A stretch of 6,879 nt of DNA from NCBI GenBank assembly GCA_029253325.1, contig JAQWZS010000019.1, positions 1-6,879 on the forward strand, written 5' to 3'. Positions 1 through 6,748 of this stretch are shown here, in pieces (within the stretch, counting starts at the first letter, position 1; each line of letters begins with the position of its first letter). The notes under the pieces are model-generated. The model searched no databases. It worked only from the letters and a program-made list of their open reading frames with translations, and was not told the DNA's origin. Source of the stretch: Bacteroidia bacterium (GTDB taxonomy: Bacteria > Bacteroidota > Bacteroidia > NS11-12g > UBA9320). Position numbers and translations under genes: made by a program.

Positions 1-794
1 ATAATCGGATCAGATACCTTCATCATGGTTGCTTTCATGTGAAGTGAAAACAAAATGTTTTTATCCTTAGCTTCTTGTATTGATTTTTCTAAAAATGATA
101 GAAGCATTTTTTTACTCATAAACGTTGCATCAATAATCTCTCCTTCAAGAAGAGGTGCTTCAGACTTAAGTAGGGTTTTATTTCCCTCATTATCAATGTG
201 ATTAATCGTATATGATGTGTTTTTTGAAAGAGTTATCGATTTTTCATTACTTCTAAAATCTCCCTCCTGCATGGTAGCAACATAGGTCTTACTATCAGAA
301 CTCCACTTACCCATTCGGTGAGGATTTTTCTTAGCATAATTTTTTACTGCTCTGGGAGCTCTTCGATCAGAGTTTCCCTCTCTAAGCACAGGATTTACAG
401 CACTACCCTTTACCTTATTATACTTAGCTGCAATTTCCTCCTCTTGAGCATTTGTCGGTTGATCTACATAATCAGGAACAGGGTATCCCTTGTTTTGTAA
501 TTCCTCAATGGTCTCTTTTAATTGAGGTACAGATGCCGAAATATTAGGCAGTTTTATGATGTTTGCATGCGGTGTTTTAGCCAATTCTCCCAACTCTGTC
601 AAATGATCTCCAACACGTTGTTCTGGTGCTAAAGCCTCTGGAAACTGGCTCAACACACGACCTGCTAGTGAAATATCTCTTGTTTCTACTTCTATTCCAG
701 CTGCTGATGTGTATGCTTGAACAATAGGTAAAAATGAAAAAGTGGCTAACATTGGAGCCTCATCGGTTTTGGTGTATATAATCTTTGCTGACAT
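1..794 (-). CDS. icd: Monomeric NADP-dependent isocitrate dehydrogenase, N-terminal 264 codons (cut by window edge)
   Basis: The gene converts isocitrate plus NADP+ to 2-oxoglutarate, CO2 and NADPH in the cytoplasmic TCA cycle. I translated the minus strand by hand from ATG at 794-792; it begins MSAKIIYTKTDEAPMLATFS and stays open to base 1. Family signatures of the large single-chain enzyme (about 740 residues) are visible: NIIKLPNISASVPQLK at 78-93, KGSAVNPVLREGNSDRRAP at 129-147, and MKATMMKVSDPI at 253-264. By recalled alignment with the Azotobacter vinelandii enzyme, Ser131, Asn134, Arg138, Arg144 and Lys254 match its isocitrate-binding residues. About 64% of the protein, including the metal-binding aspartates, lies outside the window. 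It follows purL on the same strand after 126 bases and has its own putative promoter, so it need not depend on purL transcription. No Shine-Dalgarno site is seen. This is not the dimeric Icd type. Confidence 0.95.
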   Translation of the reverse strand, partial: MSAKIIYTKTDEAPMLATFSFLPIVQAYTSAAGIEVETRDISLAGRVLSQFPEALAPEQRVGDHLTELGELAKTPHANIIKLPNISASVPQLKETIEELQNKGYPVPDYVDQPTNAQEEEIAAKYNKVKGSAVNPVLREGNSDRRAPRAVKNYAKKNPHRMGKWSSDSKTYVATMQEGDFRSNEKSITLSKNTSYTINHIDNEGNKTLLKSEAPLLEGEIIDATFMSKKMLLSFLEKSIQEAKDKNILFSLHMKATMMKVSDPI

Positions 795-811
795 CTCAAA
801 TTATTGAGGTG

Positions 812-842
812 CAAATTTAACGCAATAATGAAGGCCTACAAT
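812..842 (-). promoter_or_regulatory. Putative Bacteroidota-type promoter of icd
   Basis: On the minus strand the sequence reads ATTG (842-839), 19 bases, then TAAATTTG (819-812). This is a full match to the Bacteroidota -7 box TAnnTTTG, with a TTG -33 element at a normal distance. Transcription would start near 805-807, leaving a leader of only about a dozen bases before the ATG at 794. That leader coincides with a perfect inverted repeat, CTCAA-TAAT-TTGAG (808-795 on the minus strand), ending directly at the start codon. The motif match is seen; promoter activity is inferred. Confidence 0.6.
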
Positions 843-862
843 TGATTAGCTCATCATTATGT

Positions 863-910
863 AAAAAAAGAATTATTCCAGTTTATCTCTAAGAAATATG
901 CATTCTGGAA
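863..910 (-). terminator. Weak candidate intrinsic terminator downstream of purL
   Basis: Read on the minus strand, TTCCAG (910-905) can pair with CTGGAA (881-876) across a 23-base loop. Six bases later comes a run of seven T (869-863). The long loop and the gap before the T run make this a poor terminator, so some purL transcripts may read through into icd. Confidence 0.3.
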
Positions 911-918
911 GTTTTATT

Positions 919-943
919 CACTAGGCTAATGCCTTGCCTAGTG
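919..943 (-). other. Hairpin spanning the purL stop codon
   Basis: CACTAGGC (943-936 on the minus strand) and GCCTAGTG (926-919) form a perfect 8-bp stem around a 9-base loop. The downstream arm contains the purL stop codon TAG and an immediately following in-frame TGA, so purL ends with tandem stops inside a stem. The next bases are AATAAAAC rather than a T run, so it is not a classical intrinsic terminator. It could protect the mRNA 3' end or help termination together with the weaker stem further on; either role is inference. Confidence 0.4.
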
Positions 944-3137
944 CTGTATCATATTCCGCTTTCCAATCGGTTATTGAACCCCAACTAGCCTGATCTACAA
1001 GAACATCTCCAGAAGTAACCTCACCAAGTACAGTATGAGGAATTGTGATAAGAGATTTTACTCGTTCTACTTCATCTTTATTCACCGTTATAACAACCCT
1101 ACTTTGAGACTCTCCATACCAAAATGAATCGTCTCTTAAGTCTGGATTATTTTTAACAACCGAAAACCCAAGATTACCTGACATCCCACTCTCCAACAAT
1201 GCAACAAATAGCCCTCCTTCAGAACAATCATGTGCAGATTTAACAACTCCTTTTTTAATTAAATCTAAAAGATTATTTTGAAGTGCTGCCTCAGCATCTA
1301 AATCAAAATGAGGACATGGAGAATTCTCTATTTGATGATATTTAACAAGGTATTGAGAAGAGCCTATATCATCCACACTCTCTCCTAACATGAGGACAAT
1401 ATCTCCCTCATTTTTAAAACCAAGCGTCGTAATATGTTTTTCTTCGTCAATAATACCAATCATTCCAATTGTGGGTGTTGGGAAAACAGCATTCCCTTTA
1501 CTATCCTGATTATAGAAACTTACGTTTCCACCTGTTACAGGAGTTTGAAACTTCTCACAAGCAGCTTTCATACCCATAATAGCATTTTTAAATTGCCAGT
1601 AAACTCCTTTATCGTGAGGATTACCGAAATTTAGACAATTGGTTACTGCACTTGGTTTACCTCCACTACATACTATGTTTCGAGCTGCTTCACTCACTGC
1701 AATAGCAGTTCCCTTTTCTGGGTCTGCCCACACATAACGTGAATTACAATCCGTAGTTAATGCCAGACTTCTATCCGTATCTCTTATTTTTACAACAGAT
1801 GCATCACTTGAACCATTTGAGCTTTGATTGATCGTTCCCACCATGGAATCATATTGTTCATACACCCATTTTTTGGAAGCAATGTTTGGCAATGTTGAAA
1901 TAAATTTACCAACTTCAAGCAAATTATCTGGCTGCTTAACATTATTCATATTGAAGGCCTTATTTTTTTGAAAATAAGATGGCTCTTCCCACTCCCTGTA
2001 ATAGACTGGAGCTCCACCTCCTAGGGCTAAACTTTCAGCTGGTATTTCTGCTTTTTTCTCTCCATCCATCCAATATTCTACATTACCAGTATTGGTAACC
2101 TCTCCAATGATATTATAGGTTAAGTCCCACTTTTCGAGTACTTTTTCTATTTCTTGTTCTCTACCTTTATGAACCACTGCTAACATCCTTTCCTGACTTT
2201 CAGAGAGTAAGATCTCCCAATCTTTCATATTCGGTTGACGAAGGGGTACTTTGCTTAAATCTATTCTCATGCCCGTCTCAGACTTAGCACTCATCTCTGC
2301 AGTAGAACAAGTTATCCCAGCAGCTCCCATATCCTGTAATCCTACAACAGCTCCTGTTTCTATAATTTCTAAAGTTGCTTCTAGGATTAATTTCTCCCAA
2401 AAAGGATCTCCCACCTGAACAGCTGGTAAATCATCCATCGCATCTTCTCCAATATCTTTACTAGCAAAAGCAGCTCCAGCAATTCCATCTTTACCCGTAG
2501 CAGCACCAAAAATATAAACGGGGTTTCCTTCCCCTTCTGCAATCGCACTAACTTCTCCTCCGACTTTCATAATTCCAGCACTCATGGCATTGACTAGGAT
2601 ATTTGTCTCATAACAATCATCAAAATATACTTCGCCACCAACTGTAGGAATACCAAAGCTATTGCCATAACCACTGATGCCATGCACAACTCCTTTAACG
2701 AGCCATTTCGTTCGATCTGTTTTTATATTTCCGAAACGTAAAGAGTTCAATTGAGCGATAGGTCGAGCTCCCATGGAGAATATGTCTCGATTAATTCCCC
2801 CCACACCAGTTGCCGCTCCTTGATAAGGTTCTAGAGCACTCGGATGATTATGACTTTCTATTTTGAAACAACATGCCAAACCATCTCCAATATCTACTAG
2901 CCCTGCATTTTCTTCTCCAGCTTCTGCCAACATCATTGGTCCTTCTTTAGGTAATTTTTTGAGCCAAACAATGGAGTTTTTATAGGAACAATGTTCACTC
3001 CACATGACCGAGTAAACACTCATCTCTGTGAAATTAGGAGTTCTTCCTAAAATTTCTTCAATTTTTTTAAATTCCTCTGATGATAAGCCAAGTTCTTTTG
3101 CTTGTTCGACTGTAGCTAAATTAGATGGTGCATTCAT
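921..3137 (-). CDS. purL: Phosphoribosylformylglycinamidine synthase subunit PurL (short form)
   Basis: This is the ATP-dependent synthetase subunit of step four of purine biosynthesis: FGAR plus glutamine-derived ammonia plus ATP gives FGAM. At 738 residues it matches the short PurL of Bacillus type (about 740), which works with separate PurS and the glutaminase PurQ; there is no PurQ-like domain at the C-terminus. Visible motifs are WSEHCSYK (46-53), ESHNHPSALEPYQGAATGVG (94-113), the GGINRDIFSMGARP loop (113-126), LQDMGAAGI (267-275) and SESQERM (312-318). The second half has NCLNFGNP (500-507), PVTGGNVSFYN (533-543) and SAHDCSEGG (634-642), the repeated ATP-binding halves typical of the family. 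The ATG at 3137 gives the expected N-terminus. AAGGA lies nine bases upstream, a possible ribosome site. No purS or purQ is nearby. The gene diverges from the receptor gene. Confidence 0.97.
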   Translation of the reverse strand: MNAPSNLATVEQAKELGLSSEEFKKIEEILGRTPNFTEMSVYSVMWSEHCSYKNSIVWLKKLPKEGPMMLAEAGEENAGLVDIGDGLACCFKIESHNHPSALEPYQGAATGVGGINRDIFSMGARPIAQLNSLRFGNIKTDRTKWLVKGVVHGISGYGNSFGIPTVGGEVYFDDCYETNILVNAMSAGIMKVGGEVSAIAEGEGNPVYIFGAATGKDGIAGAAFASKDIGEDAMDDLPAVQVGDPFWEKLILEATLEIIETGAVVGLQDMGAAGITCSTAEMSAKSETGMRIDLSKVPLRQPNMKDWEILLSESQERMLAVVHKGREQEIEKVLEKWDLTYNIIGEVTNTGNVEYWMDGEKKAEIPAESLALGGGAPVYYREWEEPSYFQKNKAFNMNNVKQPDNLLEVGKFISTLPNIASKKWVYEQYDSMVGTINQSSNGSSDASVVKIRDTDRSLALTTDCNSRYVWADPEKGTAIAVSEAARNIVCSGGKPSAVTNCLNFGNPHDKGVYWQFKNAIMGMKAACEKFQTPVTGGNVSFYNQDSKGNAVFPTPTIGMIGIIDEEKHITTLGFKNEGDIVLMLGESVDDIGSSQYLVKYHQIENSPCPHFDLDAEAALQNNLLDLIKKGVVKSAHDCSEGGLFVALLESGMSGNLGFSVVKNNPDLRDDSFWYGESQSRVVITVNKDEVERVKSLITIPHTVLGEVTSGDVLVDQASWGSITDWKAEYDTALGKALA

Positions 3138-3156
3138 TGGTTAATATCCTTAAACG

Positions 3157-3189
3157 CGAAGGTAGTATGAGGCATTTATTTACACCAAT
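3157..3189 (-). promoter_or_regulatory. Putative purL promoter
   Basis: On the minus strand ATTG (3189-3186) is followed after 21 bases by TACCTTCG (3164-3157), one mismatch from TAnnTTTG. Transcription would start near 3150, giving a leader of about 14 bases before the ATG at 3137. Such a leader is too short for a purine riboswitch, and none is seen. Confidence 0.45.
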
Positions 3190-3220
3190 ACTGGGCATAA
3201 AATGTGAGGAGACAATCTTA

Positions 3221-3253
3221 TTTGGTTGATATCTAATTTTTATGATAATATTG
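3221..3253 (+). promoter_or_regulatory. Putative promoter of the TPP-riboswitch/receptor transcript
   Basis: TTTG (3221-3224), a 21-base spacer and TAATATTG (3246-3253) give a Bacteroidota-type promoter with one mismatch in the -7 box. A second TTG at 3226-3228 gives a 17-base spacer. The predicted start, near 3258-3260, falls exactly where the 5' strand of the riboswitch begins, which supports the call. Confidence 0.5.
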
Positions 3254-3256
3254 CAT

Positions 3257-3363
3257 CAATAAAAGGGGTGCCTTTTGCTATTGCAAATCGCTGAGATGAT
3301 ACCCAAATTGGTTTTTAGAAACCAATGAGACCTGATGTAGATAATGCTACCGTAGGAATTATA
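3257..3363 (+). promoter_or_regulatory. TPP (thiamine pyrophosphate) riboswitch, THI element
   Basis: The conserved core is recognised directly: GGGGTGCC (3265-3272), CGCTGAGAT (3289-3297), ATACCC (3299-3304), GACCTGAT (3329-3336), GATAATGCTAC (3340-3350) and CGTAGGA (3351-3357). Stems can be drawn: P1 ATAA 3259-3262 with TTAT 3359-3362 (weak); P2 GGGT 3266-3269 with ACCC 3301-3304; P3 TTTGC 3274-3278 with GCAAA 3283-3287; P5 GTAG 3337-3340 with CTAC 3347-3350. An extra perfect 8-bp stem, ATTGGTTT 3307-3314 with AAACCAAT 3319-3326 and loop TTAG, sits between P2 and the ACCTGAT segment. The usual GTAGGGA is GTAGGA here, one G fewer. In this RNA class TPP binding generally lowers expression of the downstream gene, here the receptor at 3417. 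Confidence 0.95.
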
Positions 3364-3388
3364 AATATACTACTTGTATCTCTCAAGC

Positions 3389-3416
3389 TCCTGTAAAAAG
3401 TTAAATCAAAACAGGA
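3389..3416 (+). promoter_or_regulatory. Start-codon sequestering hairpin (likely riboswitch expression platform)
   Basis: TCCTGT (3389-3394) pairs perfectly with ACAGGA (3411-3416), which touches the receptor's ATG at 3417. The loop is a 16-base A-rich stretch. There is no T run after it, so control would act on translation, not termination. GTAGGA of the aptamer (3352-3357) can also pair with the same TCCTGT, using two G-U pairs, so the two pairings exclude each other: aptamer unfolded leaves the start free, aptamer folded with TPP leaves the start masked. The pairings are seen; the mechanism is inferred. Confidence 0.55.
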
Positions 3417-5870
3417 ATGAAAAAAATCACAACAATCGCTACGTTAGTCTTTGCATCATTGTATAGCAATGGACAAAACACTTATTCTGCTCAAATCAAA
3501 AACTTACAAAACTTTGAATCCATCGGTTCGGCATATGTTCAGATTAAGGATAAAAAAAACACCTACTCCACCTATGCCACTCCAAACGGTTCAGTAAATA
3601 TATCAGATATTTCACCAGGTCGATACAAAATTACCATTAGCCATATTGGATATAAAATTTACCGAGACTCAGTGGATCTCACCATCAATCGTTCAGGGAA
3701 AGTCATCTTTATAGAGCCTGAAATGAATTATTTGGATGCAGCAATCATCACAAGTGTTAGAGCTAGCGAGTACACTCCCACAACATTCACCAACTTAAAA
3801 AAAGAAGAAATTATCCAACTTGATCAAAGTAAGGATTTCCCATTTTTACTAAACATGACACCAAGTACGGTTATTTCTTCAGATGCCGGCAATGGCATTG
3901 GGTATACAGGTATCCGTGTACGTGGGATTGATCCTACGCGTGTGAATGTGACCGTAAACGGTATCCCCATTAACGACGCAGAAAGTCAAGGCATGTATTG
4001 GGTAAATATGCCCGATATCGCTAGTTCTACTGAAAGTGTCCAAATACAACGCGGCGTGGGTACAAGTACGAATGGAGCCGCAGCTTTTGGAGCAAGTGTA
4101 AATATTAGAACAGCAGATTTATCCAAAAAAGAGTTCACACGAATGACTTTGGGTAGTGGTAGTTTCAACTCTCAACGACTGTCACTTGAATACGGTACTG
4201 GACGATATAAAAACAATTGGGCATTTCAACTTCGAGGAAGTCTCATCAACAGCGATGGATTTATCGATCGAGCTAACACAAATTTAAAATCAGCCAATCT
4301 AACTGCTGCTAAATATTGGGATAAATCGGTTTTCAAAACGAATATTATGTTAGGTGAAGAACGCACATACCAAGCATGGAATGGAATACCCCAACCTAAA
4401 TTTAAAGGAGACATTGCCGAGTTGAATCGATATGTTTCATCGCTTTACATCTCTGGAGATGACCTATCAAACCTTCAAAATAGTTCGAGTAAAACATACA
4501 ATTCATACACCTACGAAAATGAGGTCGATCAATACAATCAAAATCATTATCAATTCTTCTTTGATCACTCAATATCGAACCATTTAAAATGGAACTCTGC
4601 AGCCTATGTAACAACAGGCAAGGGATACTTCGAACAATTTAAGGCAGGTGATGATGTAGCAGACTACGGTATCGATAGCATACACCCCAGTGGGGATACT
4701 TCTACTAGTGCCGATATTGTAAGAAGAAGGTGGTTGGATAATACACTCATTGGTGGTCTGACTAGTTTGCACTTCCAAAAAAATAAACTAGACCTTACTG
4801 CTGGCATTGGATATAGCACATACAGCGGTGGACACTTTGGTGAAGTAATCGCCACTCAATACACAAGCTATGAAGAGATAAAGACGCGTTATTACGATAA
4901 CCCCGCTACAAAAACAGATGGGAATGCCTACATAAAAGCAAGTTACAACTTCCGAAATTTCATTCCATATGTTGATTTACAATACCGATTAATTGATTAC
5001 ACATTTGAAGGTTTAAACGATAGCCTTAATTTTTCAAATCAAACTATTGACTACGGTTTTTTCAACCCTAAAGTAGGATTAACTTACTTGAATAATCATT
5101 CTGCTTTTTATGGCGTATATGCTATTGGAAATCGAGAACCTGTTCGAGATGACTTCAGGGATAATAAACCGACTGCATGGCCTCAACACGAACAGCTAAA
5201 CAACATTGAGATTGGATACAAATACCAGAAAAACAGAAAGCAGTTTAATATCAATTTCTATGACATGCAATACACCAATCAACTGGTGCTAACAGGTGCT
5301 GTGAATGATGTAGGAGAAGCAGTAAGAACTAATGTAGATAAAAGTTATCGCCGAGGTGTTGAAATGGAATTCCAATACCCCCTATTTGATAGATTACAAG
5401 CTGGAGGTAATTTCACTTTCTCTGAAAACAAGATTAGCAAGTTTACAGAGTATGTAGGTGAATGGTCTGCACCCTTCGGAATTAGAAATCGAGAATATGA
5501 AAATACCGATATCTCATTTTCTCCTAATTTCATTACTTCCGCTTTATTAAACTACGAGGTAAATCCTAACTTCACACTGACATCTCAAGCCAAGTATGTT
5601 GGGAAACAATTCTTGGACAACACGCAAAGTGACGAAAGAAGTCTAGATGCCTTCACAAATATTGATTTGTCATTGAATTACCAAACCAAAGAAATTTCAG
5701 GAATCAATCATTTGACTGTTGGTTTATACGTCAATAATATACTGAATCAGTATTATGCCCCAAATGGCTACACATTTAGTGGATTCATTAACAACCAAAG
5801 GCAAGATTTTAATTATGTGTATCCGATGGCCGGAATCAACTGGATGATCAAACTGAGCGTGATGTTATAA
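3417..5870 (+). CDS. TonB-dependent outer membrane receptor, predicted thiamine/thiamine-precursor uptake (OMR1-like)
   Basis: This 817-residue protein should be an outer membrane gated channel powered by TonB-ExbBD. A signal peptide covers about residues 1-19 (MKKITTIATLVFASLY, then SNG before Gln). Residues about 23-105 look like a carboxypeptidase-regulatory-like beta domain (ISPGRYKITISHIGY at 65-79). A short DAAIITSVRA segment (107-116) is in the usual TonB-box position. The plug domain follows (about 120-235), with GIRVRG (165-170), NGIPINDAESQG (181-192), WVNMPDIASS (195-204) and QRGVGTSTNGAAAFGASVNI (211-230). The rest is the 22-strand barrel, with VNNILNQYYAPNGY near the end. Substrate is inferred from the TPP riboswitch just upstream and from the plug sequence, which recalls the OMR1 receptors linked to THI elements in Bacteroidota. 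No transporter or kinase gene follows. The protein ends in Leu rather than the common terminal aromatic residue. Receptor identity is firm; substrate fairly so. Confidence 0.93.
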   Translation: MKKITTIATLVFASLYSNGQNTYSAQIKNLQNFESIGSAYVQIKDKKNTYSTYATPNGSVNISDISPGRYKITISHIGYKIYRDSVDLTINRSGKVIFIEPEMNYLDAAIITSVRASEYTPTTFTNLKKEEIIQLDQSKDFPFLLNMTPSTVISSDAGNGIGYTGIRVRGIDPTRVNVTVNGIPINDAESQGMYWVNMPDIASSTESVQIQRGVGTSTNGAAAFGASVNIRTADLSKKEFTRMTLGSGSFNSQRLSLEYGTGRYKNNWAFQLRGSLINSDGFIDRANTNLKSANLTAAKYWDKSVFKTNIMLGEERTYQAWNGIPQPKFKGDIAELNRYVSSLYISGDDLSNLQNSSSKTYNSYTYENEVDQYNQNHYQFFFDHSISNHLKWNSAAYVTTGKGYFEQFKAGDDVADYGIDSIHPSGDTSTSADIVRRRWLDNTLIGGLTSLHFQKNKLDLTAGIGYSTYSGGHFGEVIATQYTSYEEIKTRYYDNPATKTDGNAYIKASYNFRNFIPYVDLQYRLIDYTFEGLNDSLNFSNQTIDYGFFNPKVGLTYLNNHSAFYGVYAIGNREPVRDDFRDNKPTAWPQHEQLNNIEIGYKYQKNRKQFNINFYDMQYTNQLVLTGAVNDVGEAVRTNVDKSYRRGVEMEFQYPLFDRLQAGGNFTFSENKISKFTEYVGEWSAPFGIRNREYENTDISFSPNFITSALLNYEVNPNFTLTSQAKYVGKQFLDNTQSDERSLDAFTNIDLSLNYQTKEISGINHLTVGLYVNNILNQYYAPNGYTFSGFINNQRQDFNYVYPMAGINWMIKLSVML
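5865..5870. other. Convergent gene-end overlap at a TTATAA palindrome
   Basis: The six-base palindrome TTATAA encodes Leu-stop (TTA TAA) for the receptor on the plus strand and, read from the other strand, the same Leu-stop for the DUF2461 gene. The two genes therefore share their last sense codon and stop, leaving no intergenic room for a terminator. Confidence 0.9.
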
Positions 5871-6527
5871 AATAGACTCTCCGTCCAAATTGGTGGTTAG
5901 CACCTCGCTCATATAATCAAAAAAAGGCCGAATGGCCAAATATGTTTGGTGAACTTCATCTGAAAATGAGGCATCCAATACTTGCTCGTCAGTAAACTTA
6001 CGAAGTACATACCATTGTTTCTTTCTAATCCAATGAATATTAGGATGATTCTTGTCAAATCCTCTGGGAGCTGTAGCCACTCCATCTCCAATTAGTTCTC
6101 CAAAATATTTTCTAAAGTCTGGCGAATCAACGATGGTATTAATCGTATCATCCATTTCAAATTCTTTGCGTATACGAAATGTATCTTCTTTGTTAGGACC
6201 ATAAAAACCACCCCCAATAAAAGTGTTTCCTGGTTGAAAACTAAAGTAATAGCTCCCTCTTCTTTCTTCACCAAAACGCTTAAAATAACCGCTTATATTT
6301 GATTTGTATGGAGATTTATCTTTACTAAATCGTACATCTCTATTTATTCGAAATAATTTCCCTAACTCTATGCTATCGGATAAGTTCAATCTAGATTCTA
6401 TGTCACTCGAAAAATCAACAATATTTTGCCTTACATTGGCATAGTATTTTTTGTTTTCATGAAACCATGGTCGATTATTATTCTGTGCTAAATTTTTAAA
6501 AAAAGAAAATACTTCAGGTTCAATCAT
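5865..6527 (-). CDS. DUF2461 family protein (TIGR02453-like), function unknown
   Basis: The 220-residue length and motifs fit the DUF2461 family, a widespread group of cytoplasmic proteins without an established function. Signatures are FFKNLAQNNNRPWFHENKKY (9-28), RINRDVRFSKDKSPYKS (60-76), GSYYFSFQPG (91-100) followed by GGGFYGP (105-111), and IRKKQWYVLRKF in the C-terminal third (167-178). There is no signal peptide or membrane segment. ATG at 6527 gives the usual family start, a few residues before FFxxLxxNN; the next ATG upstream (6534) is out of frame. No Shine-Dalgarno site or convincing promoter appears in 6528-6631, an AT-rich gap shared with the divergent tRNA gene. Near the 3' end, GGCC-ATTC-GGCC followed by seven T (5937-5919 on the minus strand) resembles a minimal terminator but lies within codons. 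The neighbourhood gives no functional clue, and a link to thiamine uptake is not supported. Confidence 0.9.
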   Translation of the reverse strand: MIEPEVFSFFKNLAQNNNRPWFHENKKYYANVRQNIVDFSSDIESRLNLSDSIELGKLFRINRDVRFSKDKSPYKSNISGYFKRFGEERRGSYYFSFQPGNTFIGGGFYGPNKEDTFRIRKEFEMDDTINTIVDSPDFRKYFGELIGDGVATAPRGFDKNHPNIHWIRKKQWYVLRKFTDEQVLDASFSDEVHQTYLAIRPFFDYMSEVLTTNLDGESIL

Positions 6528-6631
6528 TATGCATTCAAATATGCAATTATTTATTTACAACCTTTAAGTGATTAGTTTTTCCAATTCTATTTAATTTTAG
6601 TTATTTGCACACTGCTTTAAAAGCGAGTTAT

Positions 6632-6706
6632 CGGGATGTAGCTTAGTCCGGTTAAAGTGCTGGTCTGGGGGACCAGAGATCGGAGGTTCGAATCCTCTCA
6701 TCCCGA
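6632..6706 (+). tRNA. tRNA-Pro, anticodon GGG
   Basis: All cloverleaf parts can be placed. The acceptor stem CGGGATG (6632-6638) pairs perfectly with CATCCCG (6699-6705), followed by discriminator A at 6706. The D stem is GCTT/AAGT with one G-U pair and a 10-base loop. The anticodon stem CTGGT/ACCAG (6660-6664, 6672-6676) encloses CTGGGGG, with anticodon GGG at 6667-6669. The T arm is GGAGG-TTCGAAT-CCTCT (6682-6698). The C1-G72 pair with A73 is the known identity set for proline tRNA and agrees with the anticodon, which reads CCC and CCU. CCA is not encoded (CAC follows A73), so it must be added by the CCA-adding enzyme. No confident promoter was found upstream. Confidence 0.97.
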
Positions 6707-6713
6707 CACTATG

Positions 6714-6748
6714 AGTCTGGTTCTTGAAATGAATCAGACTTTTTATTT
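6714..6748 (+). terminator. Intrinsic terminator of the tRNA-Pro gene
   Basis: AGTCTGGTTC (6714-6723) pairs with GAATCAGACT (6731-6740), ten pairs including one G-U, around a 7-base loop. The T-rich run TTTTTATTT (6740-6748) follows at once. It starts eight bases after the mature tRNA end, so the tRNA is probably a single-gene transcript. Confidence 0.85.

Noticed and set aside
318..500. Plus-strand open frame of 60 codons
   Set aside because: It lies antisense within the well-supported icd coding region and has low-complexity hydrophobic content typical of a shadow frame.
1434..1634. Plus-strand open frame of 66 codons
   Set aside because: Antisense to conserved purL sequence and without family resemblance.
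3986..5533. Several minus-strand open frames of 60-70 codons
   Set aside because: All are shadows of the receptor gene, whose domains are recognisable in the plus frame.
5919..5937. GGCC-ATTC-GGCC plus T7 as an intrinsic terminator of the DUF2461 gene
   Set aside because: The stem is only four pairs and the whole motif encodes conserved-frame residues LAIRPFFD before the stop codon; not annotated as a terminator.
6528..6631. Promoters for the DUF2461 gene and the tRNA-Pro gene
   Set aside because: Near-matches to TAnnTTTG exist on both strands (for example 6536-6543 minus, 6592-6599 plus), but none has a TTG element at the right distance.
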